A stretch of DNA of 64,000 bases, taken from assembly GCA_001029295.1 (NCBI GenBank), contig LDXJ01000064.1:496001-560000 (forward strand). Reading direction: 5' to 3'. The DNA comes from Peptococcaceae bacterium CEB3 (GTDB taxonomy: Bacteria > Bacillota > Desulfitobacteriia > Desulfitobacteriales > Desulfitobacteriaceae). This document shows, piece by piece, positions 16,411 through 24,038 of this stretch. Position 1 is the first letter of the stretch, and each line of letters opens with the position of its first letter. The position numbers and the translations under genes were made by a program. Below the pieces are notes generated by a model. The model had not been told where the DNA came from. It was given only the letters and a program-made list of their open reading frames with translations, and searched no databases.

Positions 16411-16510
16411 GCAGGTTCTTAGGTGGTAGGATCAGTTCCTCATGCGACGGTTGCAGAGGTCAAAGGTTACTAGACCCAGCTAGTTATGGGGAGTTATGGA
16501 GGAAAAACAC

Positions 16511-17101
16511 ATGCTCAAGTATGGCATATTTGTCCTAGCCTATCTTGCAGGGGCGATCCCATTTGCGTATTTTGCCGGTACGGTAAAGCAAGTGGATGTC
16601 TGTAAGTGCGGGAGCGGGAACATTGGAGCGACGAATGCCTTTCGCTTACTCGGACCGAAGTTGGGGTTGGCAGTTCTAGCCGGGGATAGCTTGAAAGGAG
16701 CTTTGGCAGCGTGGAGTTGCTACTACTTTTGGGGTCCTTGGGGTGGACTGATTGGTGGGATGCTAGCTGTCGCCGGACATAGTTGGAATCCTTTTTTCGG
16801 TTTTAGGCCGACGGGTAAAGGTGTTGCCACCGGATTAGGAATCCTTATCGCGTTGATGCCCAAAATTGCGCTGATCGTTGCGTTAGTTTTTATTCTAGTG
16901 GTTGTAACAACGCATTTGGTGTCCGCTGGCTCTGTGGTCGGGGCGATGATGACCATGGTAAGCTCACTGCTATTTCCCTTACCCTTGCCTTACCGATTGT
17001 TTTCTCTCGCTGTCGCCTCCATAGTCTTGCTGCGTCATCGTGCGAATCTGCAACGGATTATACTGGGGACTGAGCCGGAGTTTAGGATTAAATCGAAATA
17101 G
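16511..17101 (+). CDS. plsY: Glycerol-3-phosphate acyltransferase PlsY
   Basis: 196 aa polytopic membrane enzyme that transfers an acyl group from acyl-phosphate to glycerol-3-phosphate, the first step of phospholipid synthesis. All three PlsY motifs are present: SGNIGATNAFRLLG (about 37-50), GHSWNPFFGFRPTGKGVATG (about 92-111) and the C-terminal HRANLQRIILGTE (about 178-190). I prefer the ATG at 16511 because TGGAGG lies 8 bases ahead; the ATG at 16496 overlaps it. The loop residue set KCGSGNIG is canonical. It may be a second copy, since plsY is usually beside gpsA and not in this setting. Confidence 0.95.
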   Translation: MLKYGIFVLAYLAGAIPFAYFAGTVKQVDVCKCGSGNIGATNAFRLLGPKLGLAVLAGDSLKGALAAWSCYYFWGPWGGLIGGMLAVAGHSWNPFFGFRPTGKGVATGLGILIALMPKIALIVALVFILVVVTTHLVSAGSVVGAMMTMVSSLLFPLPLPYRLFSLAVASIVLLRHRANLQRIILGTEPEFRIKSK

Positions 17102-17195
17102 AGGAAGATTCCGTTTGTCATGGGGTTTTAGGATCGGGTCAACGGTGCCGTCCACTCAGGAACTGCGCCCCTGGAGTCTATCGCCTGGGTTCTAC

Positions 17196-17215
17196 CTGTA
17201 ACGAAATAATTACAG
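17196..17215. promoter_or_regulatory. Inverted repeat upstream of marR
   Basis: CTGTAA (17196-17201) and TTACAG (17210-17215), 8-base spacer. A second one follows: GGAACAGG and CCTGTTTCC around an ATA-rich core (17217-17241), directly upstream of the -35 box of the MarR-MFS operon. Confidence 0.45.
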
Positions 17216-17252
17216 TGGAACAGGAGTATAAACCTGTTTCCAGGAGCACGGC

Positions 17253-17281
17253 TTGACAAGAAACATTAGCCGCCTTATAAT
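17253..17281 (+). promoter_or_regulatory. Sigma-A promoter of the marR-MFS operon
   Basis: TTGACA (17253-17258), 17-base spacer, TATAAT (17276-17281): perfect consensus. The MarR start codon lies 25 bases downstream. Confidence 0.85.
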
Positions 17282-17305
17282 GAGGTTGCAAAGGAGATTT
17301 TGATA

Positions 17306-17818
17306 TTGTTTCAATTTGGCTTCAGGGATTTACCGGAAGAACAAACACTCCAAGAATACGCCCTGCGTTTCCAGGACCTGGACAAAGAAGCGGTCGTGGC
17401 AGCCTTGGCCTTGCTCAGGACGGCGTCCGACTTATCAAAAGAATTTGACTCGTTTTTTGCTTTTTTCGACATAACCTGGGGACGCTTTATCATCCTGATG
17501 CTGCTCTACCGGGAATATCCGGAGGCCTTAGATTTTGCCCTTCTCAGTGAACGGGCAGAAATTACGAAAGCAACGTTGACAGGGCTTATCGACGGGCTGG
17601 ATAAGCAAGGCTTTGTGGAACGCATTTCCCATCCAACAGACCGCAGGAAACAGTTGCTGTGCTTAACGGCTGATGGGTTGGCGCTGTTGGAACGCATGCT
17701 GCCTTCCCATTACCGGACGACCGCCCACTATATGTCCGGATTAAACAAGTCCCAACTTGTGGAATTGACTGAGCTCTTAAATCGTCTGCATGAAGTACTG
17801 GTAGATATAAGGGAGTGA
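17306..17818 (+). CDS. MarR family transcriptional regulator
   Basis: 170 aa from TTG at 17306, which has AAGGAG 9 bases ahead; the TTG at 17300 is too close to it. The winged helix is clear: FALLSERAEITKATLTGLIDGLDKQGFVERISHPTDRRKQLLCLTA (about 85-135), including the D-R-R wing motif. The N-terminal helices form the dimer interface. It is the first gene of an operon with the MFS exporter at 17904 and probably represses both, using the inverted repeats around its consensus promoter; the inducer would be the exported compound. Confidence 0.9.
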   Translation: MFQFGFRDLPEEQTLQEYALRFQDLDKEAVVAALALLRTASDLSKEFDSFFAFFDITWGRFIILMLLYREYPEALDFALLSERAEITKATLTGLIDGLDKQGFVERISHPTDRRKQLLCLTADGLALLERMLPSHYRTTAHYMSGLNKSQLVELTELLNRLHEVLVDIRE

Positions 17819-17903
17819 GGGGGGGCAGGCGCTGAACTTCGATATTATCTTTCATCGAATGGTTGGCCGGTGGAAAAGAGTTTTTTGGGGGAGGAATTTG
17901 TCC

Positions 17904-19079
17904 ATGCGTAGGTTTCCTGTGGCGGTAATCGCCACTGCTTTTGCTACTTTTATTGCCTTTATGGGTATTGGTGTGGTAGATCCATTACTGGCCTTGATCG
18001 GCAAAGCGATGGGGGCTACGCCGTCCCAGGTGGAATGGTTGTTTACCAGCTACATTGCCGTAATGGCCTTGGCCATGCTCGTATCCGGGGTACTGGCAAC
18101 GCGGATTGGCGGGCGGCGGACAATGTTGATCGGTCTGTCCGTGGTGGTGGTATTTGCCTTTTTGTCGGGTAAGGCACCAAGTATCGGTATACTGGCAGTC
18201 ATGCGTGCGGGCTGGGGACTCGGTAACGCTCTCTTTACTTCGACAGCTCTGTCTATCATTGTAGGTGCTTCAGGTGCTAGTATAGCATCTGCCATCACCT
18301 TATACGAAGCGGCCTTAGGTTTGGGTATCGCGTCGGGTCCCTTACTGGGGGGCTTTCTGGGCTCGTTGAGTTGGCGCTTTCCTTTCTTTGGTACTGCGGC
18401 TTTAATGTTAATCGCGTTGCTGGCAACTTTTTTCACAGTCAAAGAACCGCCGAAGCGTGAGCCGCCTCGTGCCGCCAAGGACGTGTTTATCGCCCTGCGT
18501 CATCCGGCTGTCCTGTTCAATGCCCTGGTTGGACTCTGTTACAGCTATGCTTTTTTTACCATTCTCGCTTATTCTCCCCTGACCCTAAATGGGCTTCCCC
18601 CCAGCCTGCTGGGATATACTTATTTTGCCTGGGGCATACTGGTAGCCCTGTCCTCGGTGGTGATTGTCAATTGGTTGCGCCCGCTCTTGGGGGTGGTGCG
18701 GCTGCTTTGGTTAAACCTGGTGGGTCTCATTGCAGTTTTTGTTCTGGCGGGTTTCATTCACGGATATGGGCTGCTCATCTTAATTGTTGTTTCGGGTTTA
18801 TTTTGCGGGATCGGGAATGCCCTGTTCACCACTCTGGCCATGGAGGTGTCGCCCTTTTCCCGTTCCATTTCCTCTGGTGCCTATAATTTTATGCGCTGGG
18901 CTGGTGCAGCGGTGGCACCTATTTTGTCGGGCTTTATCGGGGAAAAGTACGGGATGGGCATCCCGTTTTTGATGGCTGCTTTTTTATTGCTGGTTGGGTG
19001 GGTTGCTCTCTGGCGTTACGGCTTTATTCTGAATAATGCACTTAAGGCAAATCTGGTGGAAGAAAATGGGGTATCTTAA
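17904..19079 (+). CDS. MFS transporter (DHA1-like exporter)
   Basis: 391 aa with 12 membrane helices. I place the start at the ATG at 17904 after GGGGGAGG (17887-17894). TM1 reads FIAFMGIGVVDPLLALIGKAMGATPSQVEWLF. Motif A appears as LATRIGGRRTMLIG and motif C-like glycines as ALGLGIASGPLLGGFLGSLSWRFPF, both supporting a drug:proton antiporter. The central cytoplasmic loop is KEPPKREPPRAAKD. It lies 85 bases after marR on the same strand, with no terminator between, so it is the likely target of that regulator. Confidence 0.88.
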   Translation: MRRFPVAVIATAFATFIAFMGIGVVDPLLALIGKAMGATPSQVEWLFTSYIAVMALAMLVSGVLATRIGGRRTMLIGLSVVVVFAFLSGKAPSIGILAVMRAGWGLGNALFTSTALSIIVGASGASIASAITLYEAALGLGIASGPLLGGFLGSLSWRFPFFGTAALMLIALLATFFTVKEPPKREPPRAAKDVFIALRHPAVLFNALVGLCYSYAFFTILAYSPLTLNGLPPSLLGYTYFAWGILVALSSVVIVNWLRPLLGVVRLLWLNLVGLIAVFVLAGFIHGYGLLILIVVSGLFCGIGNALFTTLAMEVSPFSRSISSGAYNFMRWAGAAVAPILSGFIGEKYGMGIPFLMAAFLLLVGWVALWRYGFILNNALKANLVEENGVS

Positions 19080-19111
19080 GTGGAAAGCCTTATCCTGTAT
19101 CGCGGCTGGAA

Positions 19112-19258
19112 ATGACTATTGGCTGGGGTGATTGTGACTCGGCCGCGGAAGGGAAAAACCTCCATGCTTATATCGATGGTCGAAGCAAGCCTTTTGAACT
19201 CAAAAAGCGCCATCCGGACCTGTGGAACGAACTGTGCGCTGTTTTTGGCGCAGGGTAA
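19112..19258 (+). CDS. Possible 48-aa protein of unknown function
   Basis: The frame ATG (19112) to TAA (19256-19258) encodes a 48-aa, slightly basic peptide with HAYIDGRSKPFELKKRHPDL and WNELCAVFGAG. There is no strong ribosome site (GGCTGGAA only). It sits between the MFS gene and uspA. It may be a real small gene or the tail of a lost one. I do not recognise a family. Confidence 0.25.
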   Translation: MTIGWGDCDSAAEGKNLHAYIDGRSKPFELKKRHPDLWNELCAVFGAG

Positions 19259-19278
19259 GGAGAGAGGGAGGTATAACA

Positions 19279-19707
19279 ATGTTTAAAAAGATCTTGGTGC
19301 CGACAGATGCTTCGGAAAATTCCCGACGTGCCCTAAAAACGGCCTTAGAGCTCGCTAAGTTATTTCGGGCAGAACTTGAACTCCTCTTTGTCTCATACAT
19401 TCCGGAATCCTTTTGGACGTATAACGTAGATTACAGTTTTAGCCTTTCCCCAGAACAAATCGAACAAGGAGGAGAACAGGCCTTAAAGGCTACACTGGAA
19501 GGAATTGATGCGAGCAATGTCCCTTTGAGCCAAAAACAAGTTAAGGGACACCCAGCGACCATGATTGTGGCCGAAGTAAAGAAAGAGAACATAGAGCTAA
19601 TCGTCATGGGGAGCCGTGGGTATGGACCGATTACCGGTTCAATATTGGGTAGTGTTAGCCAGCGCGTACTACAGCAGGCCAAATGCCCTGTCCTTATTGT
19701 TAAGTAG
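19279..19707 (+). CDS. Universal stress protein UspA family
   Basis: 142 aa. The fold-defining pieces are present: FKKILVPTDASENSRRALKTALELA at the N-terminus, and the ATP-binding loop GSRGYGPITGSILGSVSQRVL followed by CPVLIVK at the C-terminus (G-x2-G-x9-G-S). It is therefore of the ATP-binding class. The start is ATG 19279 after GGGAGG (19267-19272). Such proteins are made under starvation, anaerobiosis or redox stress. A tiny membrane-peptide gene follows 19 bases after its stop. Confidence 0.9.
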   Translation: MFKKILVPTDASENSRRALKTALELAKLFRAELELLFVSYIPESFWTYNVDYSFSLSPEQIEQGGEQALKATLEGIDASNVPLSQKQVKGHPATMIVAEVKKENIELIVMGSRGYGPITGSILGSVSQRVLQQAKCPVLIVK

Positions 19708-19726
19708 GGGACAGGAGGGGAATTCT

Positions 19727-19810
19727 ATGTGGCTCCTGTTGCCAGTAACTGGTTTGGCCATCGGTATTCTTATTTTCCTGATAGGTGGCGGCGGAGGTGG
19801 TACAGCATGA
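19727..19810 (+). CDS. 27-aa single-span membrane peptide with polyglycine tail
   Basis: ATG 19727 with a strong ribosome site GGAGGGG (19714-19720). The peptide is MWLLLPVTGLAIGILIFLIG followed by five glycines, Thr and Ala. One hydrophobic helix (residues 2-19) plus a flexible Gly tail looks like the small membrane peptides that assist larger transporters or oxidases. It is probably co-transcribed with uspA. No family recognised. Confidence 0.55.
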   Translation: MWLLLPVTGLAIGILIFLIGGGGGGTA

Positions 19811-19946
19811 CCGAGTAGTGGATCCGGTTACAGGTGAGGACTTGCCCCCGGGTTCAAAAGGTGAGTTTGTTTGCCGGGGTAATTTCGTGAGCAAGGGTAC
19901 ATGGGCAGGTTGTCGTCAATATGAGCAATGCTGTCTTGAGGTGTAA
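19785..19946 (+). CDS. Possible 53-aa cysteine-containing protein overlapping the membrane peptide gene
   Basis: A second frame opens at GTG 19785 (inner GTGs at 19800 and 19815 are alternatives) and ends at TAA 19944-19946. It contains DPVTGEDLPPGSKGEFVCRG, then NFVSKGTWAGCRQYEQCCLE with a C-x11-C-x5-CC pattern. It overlaps the previous gene by 26 bases, so translation could be coupled. No clear ribosome site and no known family, but the composition looks protein-like. Confidence 0.35.
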   Translation: MAAEVVQHDRVVDPVTGEDLPPGSKGEFVCRGNFVSKGTWAGCRQYEQCCLEV

Positions 19947-20018
19947 TAATGCTACAGATACTCTTTAATGTTCATAAGTTGACGGTGTTAAATGTCCCAG
20001 CATAAACAGACAAACTGA

Positions 20019-20089
20019 CCAAAAACGAAGTTACGGACGGATATCCAAGCCGAAATAGCCGTTGGAGTCCGTCCGTAAGTCTGTATTGG
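20019..20089. repeat. Inverted repeat (possible MITE or strong hairpin)
   Basis: TTACGGACGGA (20031-20041) and TCCGTCCGTAA (20068-20078) are exact complements with a 26-base loop. Weaker complementarity extends outwards to CCAA (20019-20022) and TTGG (20086-20089). It lies between uspA-linked ORFs and the convergent zinc-ribbon gene. Confidence 0.6.
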
Positions 20090-20184
20090 ACAATAGAGTA
20101 GTTCGTGCAGTGGATGTGCATTCCGCAAGATAGAGCAGTAATCGTTCGGCTTTCCCGACCGGGAAGGCCTATAAAGGGATAATC

Positions 20185-20472
20185 TTAGAATCCCTTCATC
20201 TTCTGGTAGCACTCGCGACAGTACACCGGCTTGTCACCGGTAGGCCGGAAAGGCACTTGTGTCTCCACACCGCAATTGCTGCAAATGACTGTGAACATCT
20301 CCCGTTGGGGACGGTCTGAGCCGGCGCGCTGGCGACGGGCGGCACGGCAGGCCGGACAGCGGGAAGGCTCGTTTTCAAACCCCTTCTCAGCGAAGAATTC
20401 CTGTTCACCGGCGGAGAAAACAAACTCATTTCCGCAATCCCGGCAGACCAATATTTTGTCTTCAAAAGCCAT
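20185..20472 (-). CDS. Zinc-ribbon protein (zf-trcl / PF13451-like)
   Basis: 95 aa. Four zinc-binding pairs are visible: CRDCGNEF, CPACRAARR, CSNCGVET and CRECYQKM, with the conserved core FSAGEQEFFAEKGFENEPSR (residues ~19-38). This pattern is typical of the short double zinc-ribbon proteins common in Firmicutes and Chloroflexi whose role is unknown (nucleic-acid binding is a guess). AAAGGAGG lies about 11 bases before the ATG. Confidence 0.85.
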   Translation of the reverse strand: MAFEDKILVCRDCGNEFVFSAGEQEFFAEKGFENEPSRCPACRAARRQRAGSDRPQREMFTVICSNCGVETQVPFRPTGDKPVYCRECYQKMKGF

Positions 20473-20828
20473 GGGTCAACTACCTCCTTTTTCTCAGATT
20501 TGCCTTCTGAGTGGAAGCAGCGGCGAGCGTCAACCTGTGAGGGACACGACAAACGTACTTACACCGGAGGCATCTGTCTGAATTATAGCGTAGATCCCGC
20601 AGGTATAGCAATAGGCACTAAGCTCCTGACTGGCTTTAGATGAGGCTCTAGGCACGCTGTACGCGGTAAATTGAGGGAAACTCTCACGCGCATGGCTTCG
20701 CCGACACTGCAGCGCAGAGGACTGGCGGATAGAAACGTATCGTCAAAAGGAGGGAATCCCGCAGCAAAGAAGGATTTCGCCATACGAAGGTCGAATTTGT
20801 TTTGGCAAAAGGGGGAATCAATTGAATT
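20473..20828. other. Gap between divergent genes, nothing recognisable
   Basis: The 356 bases between the zinc-ribbon gene and the enoyl-CoA hydratase gene show no gene, tRNA or clear terminator. Only AAGGAGG at about 20749 and AGGGGG near 20810 (the latter the ribosome site of the hydratase) stand out. Confidence 0.4.
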
Positions 20829-21614
20829 ATGGCAGAGTACGAGAACATTGTGCTGGAGCGGCAAGAACACATTGCCATCCTCAAAATCAACCGTCCGAAA
20901 TCTCTTAACGCTCTCAACACCGTGACTCTGACGGAACTATCTCAGGCGCTGGCCGCTTTGGCTGAGGATCGGACGGTGCGGGTGATAGTTCTGACAGGCA
21001 GCGGGGAAAAAGCGTTTGTGGCCGGAGCTGACATCGCTGAAATGCGCGGGTTCAATCCCCAGCAAGCCCGGCGCTTCAGCCTTTTGGGACAGGGTGTGAT
21101 GAGCTTGATCGAGAGTCTGCCCCAACCCGTGATCGCAGCGGTCAACGGCTTCGCTTTGGGCGGAGGAACAGAACTGGCCCTGGCCTGTGATTTTCGCCTC
21201 GCCAGTGACAAGGCCAAATTCGGCCAACCGGAGGTGACGCTAGGCCTCTTGGCGGGATTTGGCGGGACCCAGCGCCTGCCTCGCCTTGTCGGCAGCGGTC
21301 GGGCAGCGGAGCTGCTCTTCACCGGCGACACGATTGACGCTGAGGAGGCTTACAGGATCGGCCTCGTTAACCATGTCTATCCCTCAAGCGACCTTCTCAG
21401 TGAAGCGCTGGCTCTGGCCGGGCGAATTGCCGTCAGGGGGCCGATAGCGGTTCAACTGACCAAGAGTGCCATTCAACACGGCAAAAATATGGATCTCGGC
21501 AGTGGCCAGGCATACGAAGCGGCTGTTTTCGCACAAACTTTCAGCACCGCGGATCAGACGGAAGGCTGCTCCGCCTTCCTGGAAAAGCGCAAAGCGCAAT
21601 TCAAAGGCGACTGA
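20829..21614 (+). CDS. Enoyl-CoA hydratase/crotonase family protein
   Basis: 261 aa, the normal length. Crotonase motifs: the oxyanion-hole segments GEKAFVAGADIAEM (about 58-71) and NGFALGGGTELALACD (about 103-118), then PEVTLGLLAGFGGTQRLPRLVG (about 135-157). Both catalytic glutamates of hydratases (in GGGTEL and PEVTLG) are present, so it should hydrate 2-enoyl-CoA to 3-hydroxyacyl-CoA. It stands alone, without thiolase or acyl-CoA dehydrogenase genes, followed 85 bases later by the flavodoxin-like gene. The natural chain length cannot be told; it may be annotated crt. Confidence 0.9.
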   Translation: MAEYENIVLERQEHIAILKINRPKSLNALNTVTLTELSQALAALAEDRTVRVIVLTGSGEKAFVAGADIAEMRGFNPQQARRFSLLGQGVMSLIESLPQPVIAAVNGFALGGGTELALACDFRLASDKAKFGQPEVTLGLLAGFGGTQRLPRLVGSGRAAELLFTGDTIDAEEAYRIGLVNHVYPSSDLLSEALALAGRIAVRGPIAVQLTKSAIQHGKNMDLGSGQAYEAAVFAQTFSTADQTEGCSAFLEKRKAQFKGD

Positions 21615-21699
21615 CATCTTCCCACGGCTAAAGCCGATTGAAGATCGTTTGCGTCTTTCGGTTACGTTTCTGTAATGGAAGTTTTGGAGGGCGATCGCC

Positions 21700-22557
21700 A
21701 TGAAAACGATTTTGGGCTTAGTGAGTTCCCAGAGGAAGCTGGCGAACGGTGAGATTTTAGTCAAAGCGGTCGCGGCCGCCGCCGGCGAAGAGTATTTGCT
21801 TAAGCTAATCCGGTTGCCTGATTTGAAGCTGGAGCCCTGCCGCGGGTGTTATACCTGTCTGGTGCCCGGCAAATCCTGCCCTATTAAAGACGACTTATAC
21901 TTTGTCGCCAACGCTATCAAAGAAGCCGATGGGATCATCCTGTCCGCTCCTTGCTATGCCTTGGGTCCCGCCGCGGTTACCAAACTTTTGGGGGACCGGG
22001 TCATCGCCTTGACCCAGATGATCAACGATTTCTGGGGTAAACCCTGCGTGATCATCGCCACGGCGGGTATCAAAGGCTGGGAGGGATATACCCTGTCCGC
22101 GCTCACGGGCGCTGCCCGTTTCCTCGGCTTCCGGGTCAAAGACGCCCACATGTTTGTCGGGGCTTTGCCCGGAGAATCGATTGAGCAGGAGGAAACCCTG
22201 GTCAGGGTGAAGGAAATGGGCCAAGCCCTCTTTGGCCGAGGGCGCGAGGCCCGGCCGGGAGAATGTCCCAACTGTTGGTCGGAGATTTGGAAGTTTCCGG
22301 AACCGGGTCGCGCTGTGTGCCCTTTCTGCGGGCAGGAAGCTTCTTTGACGGCGGAGAACGGAAGCATGCGCTGGGAGTTCGGCCCGCCCACATCCCGCTT
22401 CGGGCGGGAGCAGTTGGAAGAGCATTTTCATGACTGGTTGGGCGGAAAAGTTCAGGAGTATCTCCTCAGACGCAAAGAACTGGCGAAAGTCCGTGCTCCC
22501 TACAAGGGAGGGGATCTCTGGCTTTGGCCTGAGTCGGAGTCCGACCCAAACGCTTAG
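21700..22557 (+). CDS. Flavodoxin/NADPH-dependent FMN reductase-like protein with zinc ribbon
   Basis: 285 aa. The N-terminal flavodoxin-like domain starts MKTILGLVSSQRKLANGEIL with the phosphate-binding loop, and carries CRGCYTCLVPGKSCPIKDD (about 47-66), the C-x2-C-x2-C-x7-C-like set seen in iron-sulfur flavoproteins. SAPCYALGPAAVTKLLGDR follows. The C-terminal third adds a zinc-ribbon pair, CPNC and CPFCGQEA (about 188 and 207). It probably handles electrons with FMN and possibly a 4Fe-4S cluster, partner unknown. TTGGAGG precedes the ATG. The fused ribbon is not usual for small FMN reductases. Confidence 0.75.
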   Translation: MKTILGLVSSQRKLANGEILVKAVAAAAGEEYLLKLIRLPDLKLEPCRGCYTCLVPGKSCPIKDDLYFVANAIKEADGIILSAPCYALGPAAVTKLLGDRVIALTQMINDFWGKPCVIIATAGIKGWEGYTLSALTGAARFLGFRVKDAHMFVGALPGESIEQEETLVRVKEMGQALFGRGREARPGECPNCWSEIWKFPEPGRAVCPFCGQEASLTAENGSMRWEFGPPTSRFGREQLEEHFHDWLGGKVQEYLLRRKELAKVRAPYKGGDLWLWPESESDPNA

Positions 22558-22660
22558 CCGCATGCCCCAGATCTATCCGGCTTCAGCCATGAGTCCATCA
22601 TAGCGATTCTGTTCGCGGCAGAGCCTGGTGGAGGACGGGAACTTCTTACAGGTCTCCTCA

Positions 22661-22693
22661 AACTTGCAGACAAATTCTCTGCAAGTTTTTCTC
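22661..22693 (+). terminator. Rho-independent terminator
   Basis: AACTTGCAGA (22661-22670), 7-base loop, TCTGCAAGTT (22678-22687), then TTT and CTCTT. It separates the flavoprotein gene from the glycolysis operon. Confidence 0.85.
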
Positions 22694-22925
22694 TTCCTTG
22701 GGAACGCTAGTCACATGGAAACGTCAATCACTGGCCGTTTACGGTTGGGGAGCCAAAGCGGCTTAAAAAAGCTCGGCTTGTGGGCCGCGATGGTTTCGGT
22801 GGAGCAATCGAACGAAGACACAAGTCTAGGTTCCATTTGGGCACCAAATTGTTTCTGACCGGATAAAAAAGATTTATCTAAAGTACATTTCCCGGCAGGA
22901 ATCTGTGCGCTTGCGCAGAATACTA

Positions 22926-22939
22926 TGTTCATATGAACA
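22926..22939. promoter_or_regulatory. Palindromic operator candidate before gap-pyk-deoR
   Basis: TGTTCATATGAACA is a perfect 14-bp palindrome 72 bases upstream of the gap start. A plausible target of a sugar-phosphate-responsive repressor, perhaps the DeoR protein at the end of this operon. Confidence 0.45.
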
Positions 22940-23011
22940 AGAACCCGCCATAGGGACCTCTCATTACCCCAAAGGGAACAAAAATTGCTGGATTAAGGAG
23001 GAATTGTTTCA

Positions 23012-24022
23012 ATGACCATCAGAGTGGCAATCAATGGCTTCGGCCGCATCGGCAGACTGACTCTAAGGGCGGCATTAAAGAAGAAGACTCCCCTGGAGTT
23101 TGTGGCCGTCAACGATTTGGGCAGTCCGGACCTTCTCGCCCATCTTTTTAAGTATGACTCTATTCACGGCATTCTGGAGGATGACGTTAAAGTCGACGGC
23201 AACAACATGATCCTCAACGGCAAGACGGTGAAAATCCTGGCCGAAAAAGATCCGTCCAAACTCCCCTGGAAAGAGCTGGGCGTCGATATTGTGATCGAGT
23301 CGACCGGACGGTTTACCAAGAGAGAAGGGGCTAGCCAGCACCTGAGCGCGGGCGCGAAAAAAGTCATCATCTCCGCCCCGGCCAAGGAAGAAGACATCAC
23401 GGTCGTCATGGGGGTTAACGAAGAGAAATACAACCCGAAAGAGCACCATATCCTTTCCAACGCTTCCTGTACAACCAACTGTCTGTCCCCAGTGGCAAAA
23501 GTATTGCTGGAAGAGTATGGCATTGAGTACGGTATGATGACCACGACTCACTCTGTCACAAACGATCAGCGTATTCTGGACCTGGAACACAAGGATTGGC
23601 GTCGGGCCCGTGCCGCTTACCAATCCATGATTCCCACGACCACCGGAGCCGCCAGAGCTGTCGCTTTGGTTCTGCCCGAATTAAAAGGCCGTCTGAATGG
23701 CTTGGCCGTCCGCGTGCCGACCCCGAATGTCTCCTTGGTTGACTTGGTGGCCATTTTGAAAAAGCCCACCACCGCGGAAGACGTGAATGCCAAATTCCGG
23801 GAAGCCGCGGCGGGTAAGCTCCATGGGTATCTGGAATATACAGATCTCCCGCTCGTTTCCCACGATTTCAACGGCAACCAGGCGAGTTCCATCGTGGACG
23901 GCCTGTCCACCATTATGCTGGGAGACAAAATGGTCAAGGTCCTGGCCTGGTATGACAATGAATGGGGTTATTCCAACCGGGTGGTCGACCTTGCGGCCTA
24001 CGTGGCGGAACGGGGACTTTAA
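23012..24022 (+). CDS. gap: Glyceraldehyde-3-phosphate dehydrogenase, type I
   Basis: 336 aa. NAD-binding [10 protein letters not shown] (7-16), VNDL with the Asp that favours NAD, catalytic SNASCTTNC (Cys153), THSVTNDQ for phosphate binding, and the C-terminal [11 protein letters not shown] are all canonical. It oxidises glyceraldehyde-3-phosphate to 1,3-bisphosphoglycerate in the cytoplasm. GGAGGA lies before the ATG. Pyruvate kinase follows after 16 bases and a DeoR regulator after that, so this is a glycolytic operon lacking pgk, tpiA, pgm and eno, which usually follow gap in Firmicutes. That unusual content is notable. Confidence 0.97.
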   Translation: MTIRVAINGFGRIGRLTLRAALKKKTPLEFVAVNDLGSPDLLAHLFKYDSIHGILEDDVKVDGNNMILNGKTVKILAEKDPSKLPWKELGVDIVIESTGRFTKREGASQHLSAGAKKVIISAPAKEEDITVVMGVNEEKYNPKEHHILSNASCTTNCLSPVAKVLLEEYGIEYGMMTTTHSVTNDQRILDLEHKDWRRARAAYQSMIPTTTGAARAVALVLPELKGRLNGLAVRVPTPNVSLVDLVAILKKPTTAEDVNAKFREAAAGKLHGYLEYTDLPLVSHDFNGNQASSIVDGLSTIMLGDKMVKVLAWYDNEWGYSNRVVDLAAYVAERGL

Positions 24023-24038
24023 ACCCGGGGAGGGTATG

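Larger units (their letters stand above)
22558..23011. other. Gap upstream of gap, with terminator and palindromic operator
   Basis: No gene supported; a 76-codon plus frame (22628-22858) runs through the terminator stem and has no ribosome site. The region contains a terminator (22661-22693) and a 14-bp palindrome (22926-22939). GGAGG precedes the gap start codon. Confidence 0.5.

Noticed and set aside
23787-24038. Pyruvate kinase starting at 23787 (661 aa)
   Set aside because: The extra 84 residues overlap gap in another frame; GGGGAGGG at 24027 and the family start MRRTKIVCTIGP place it at 24039.
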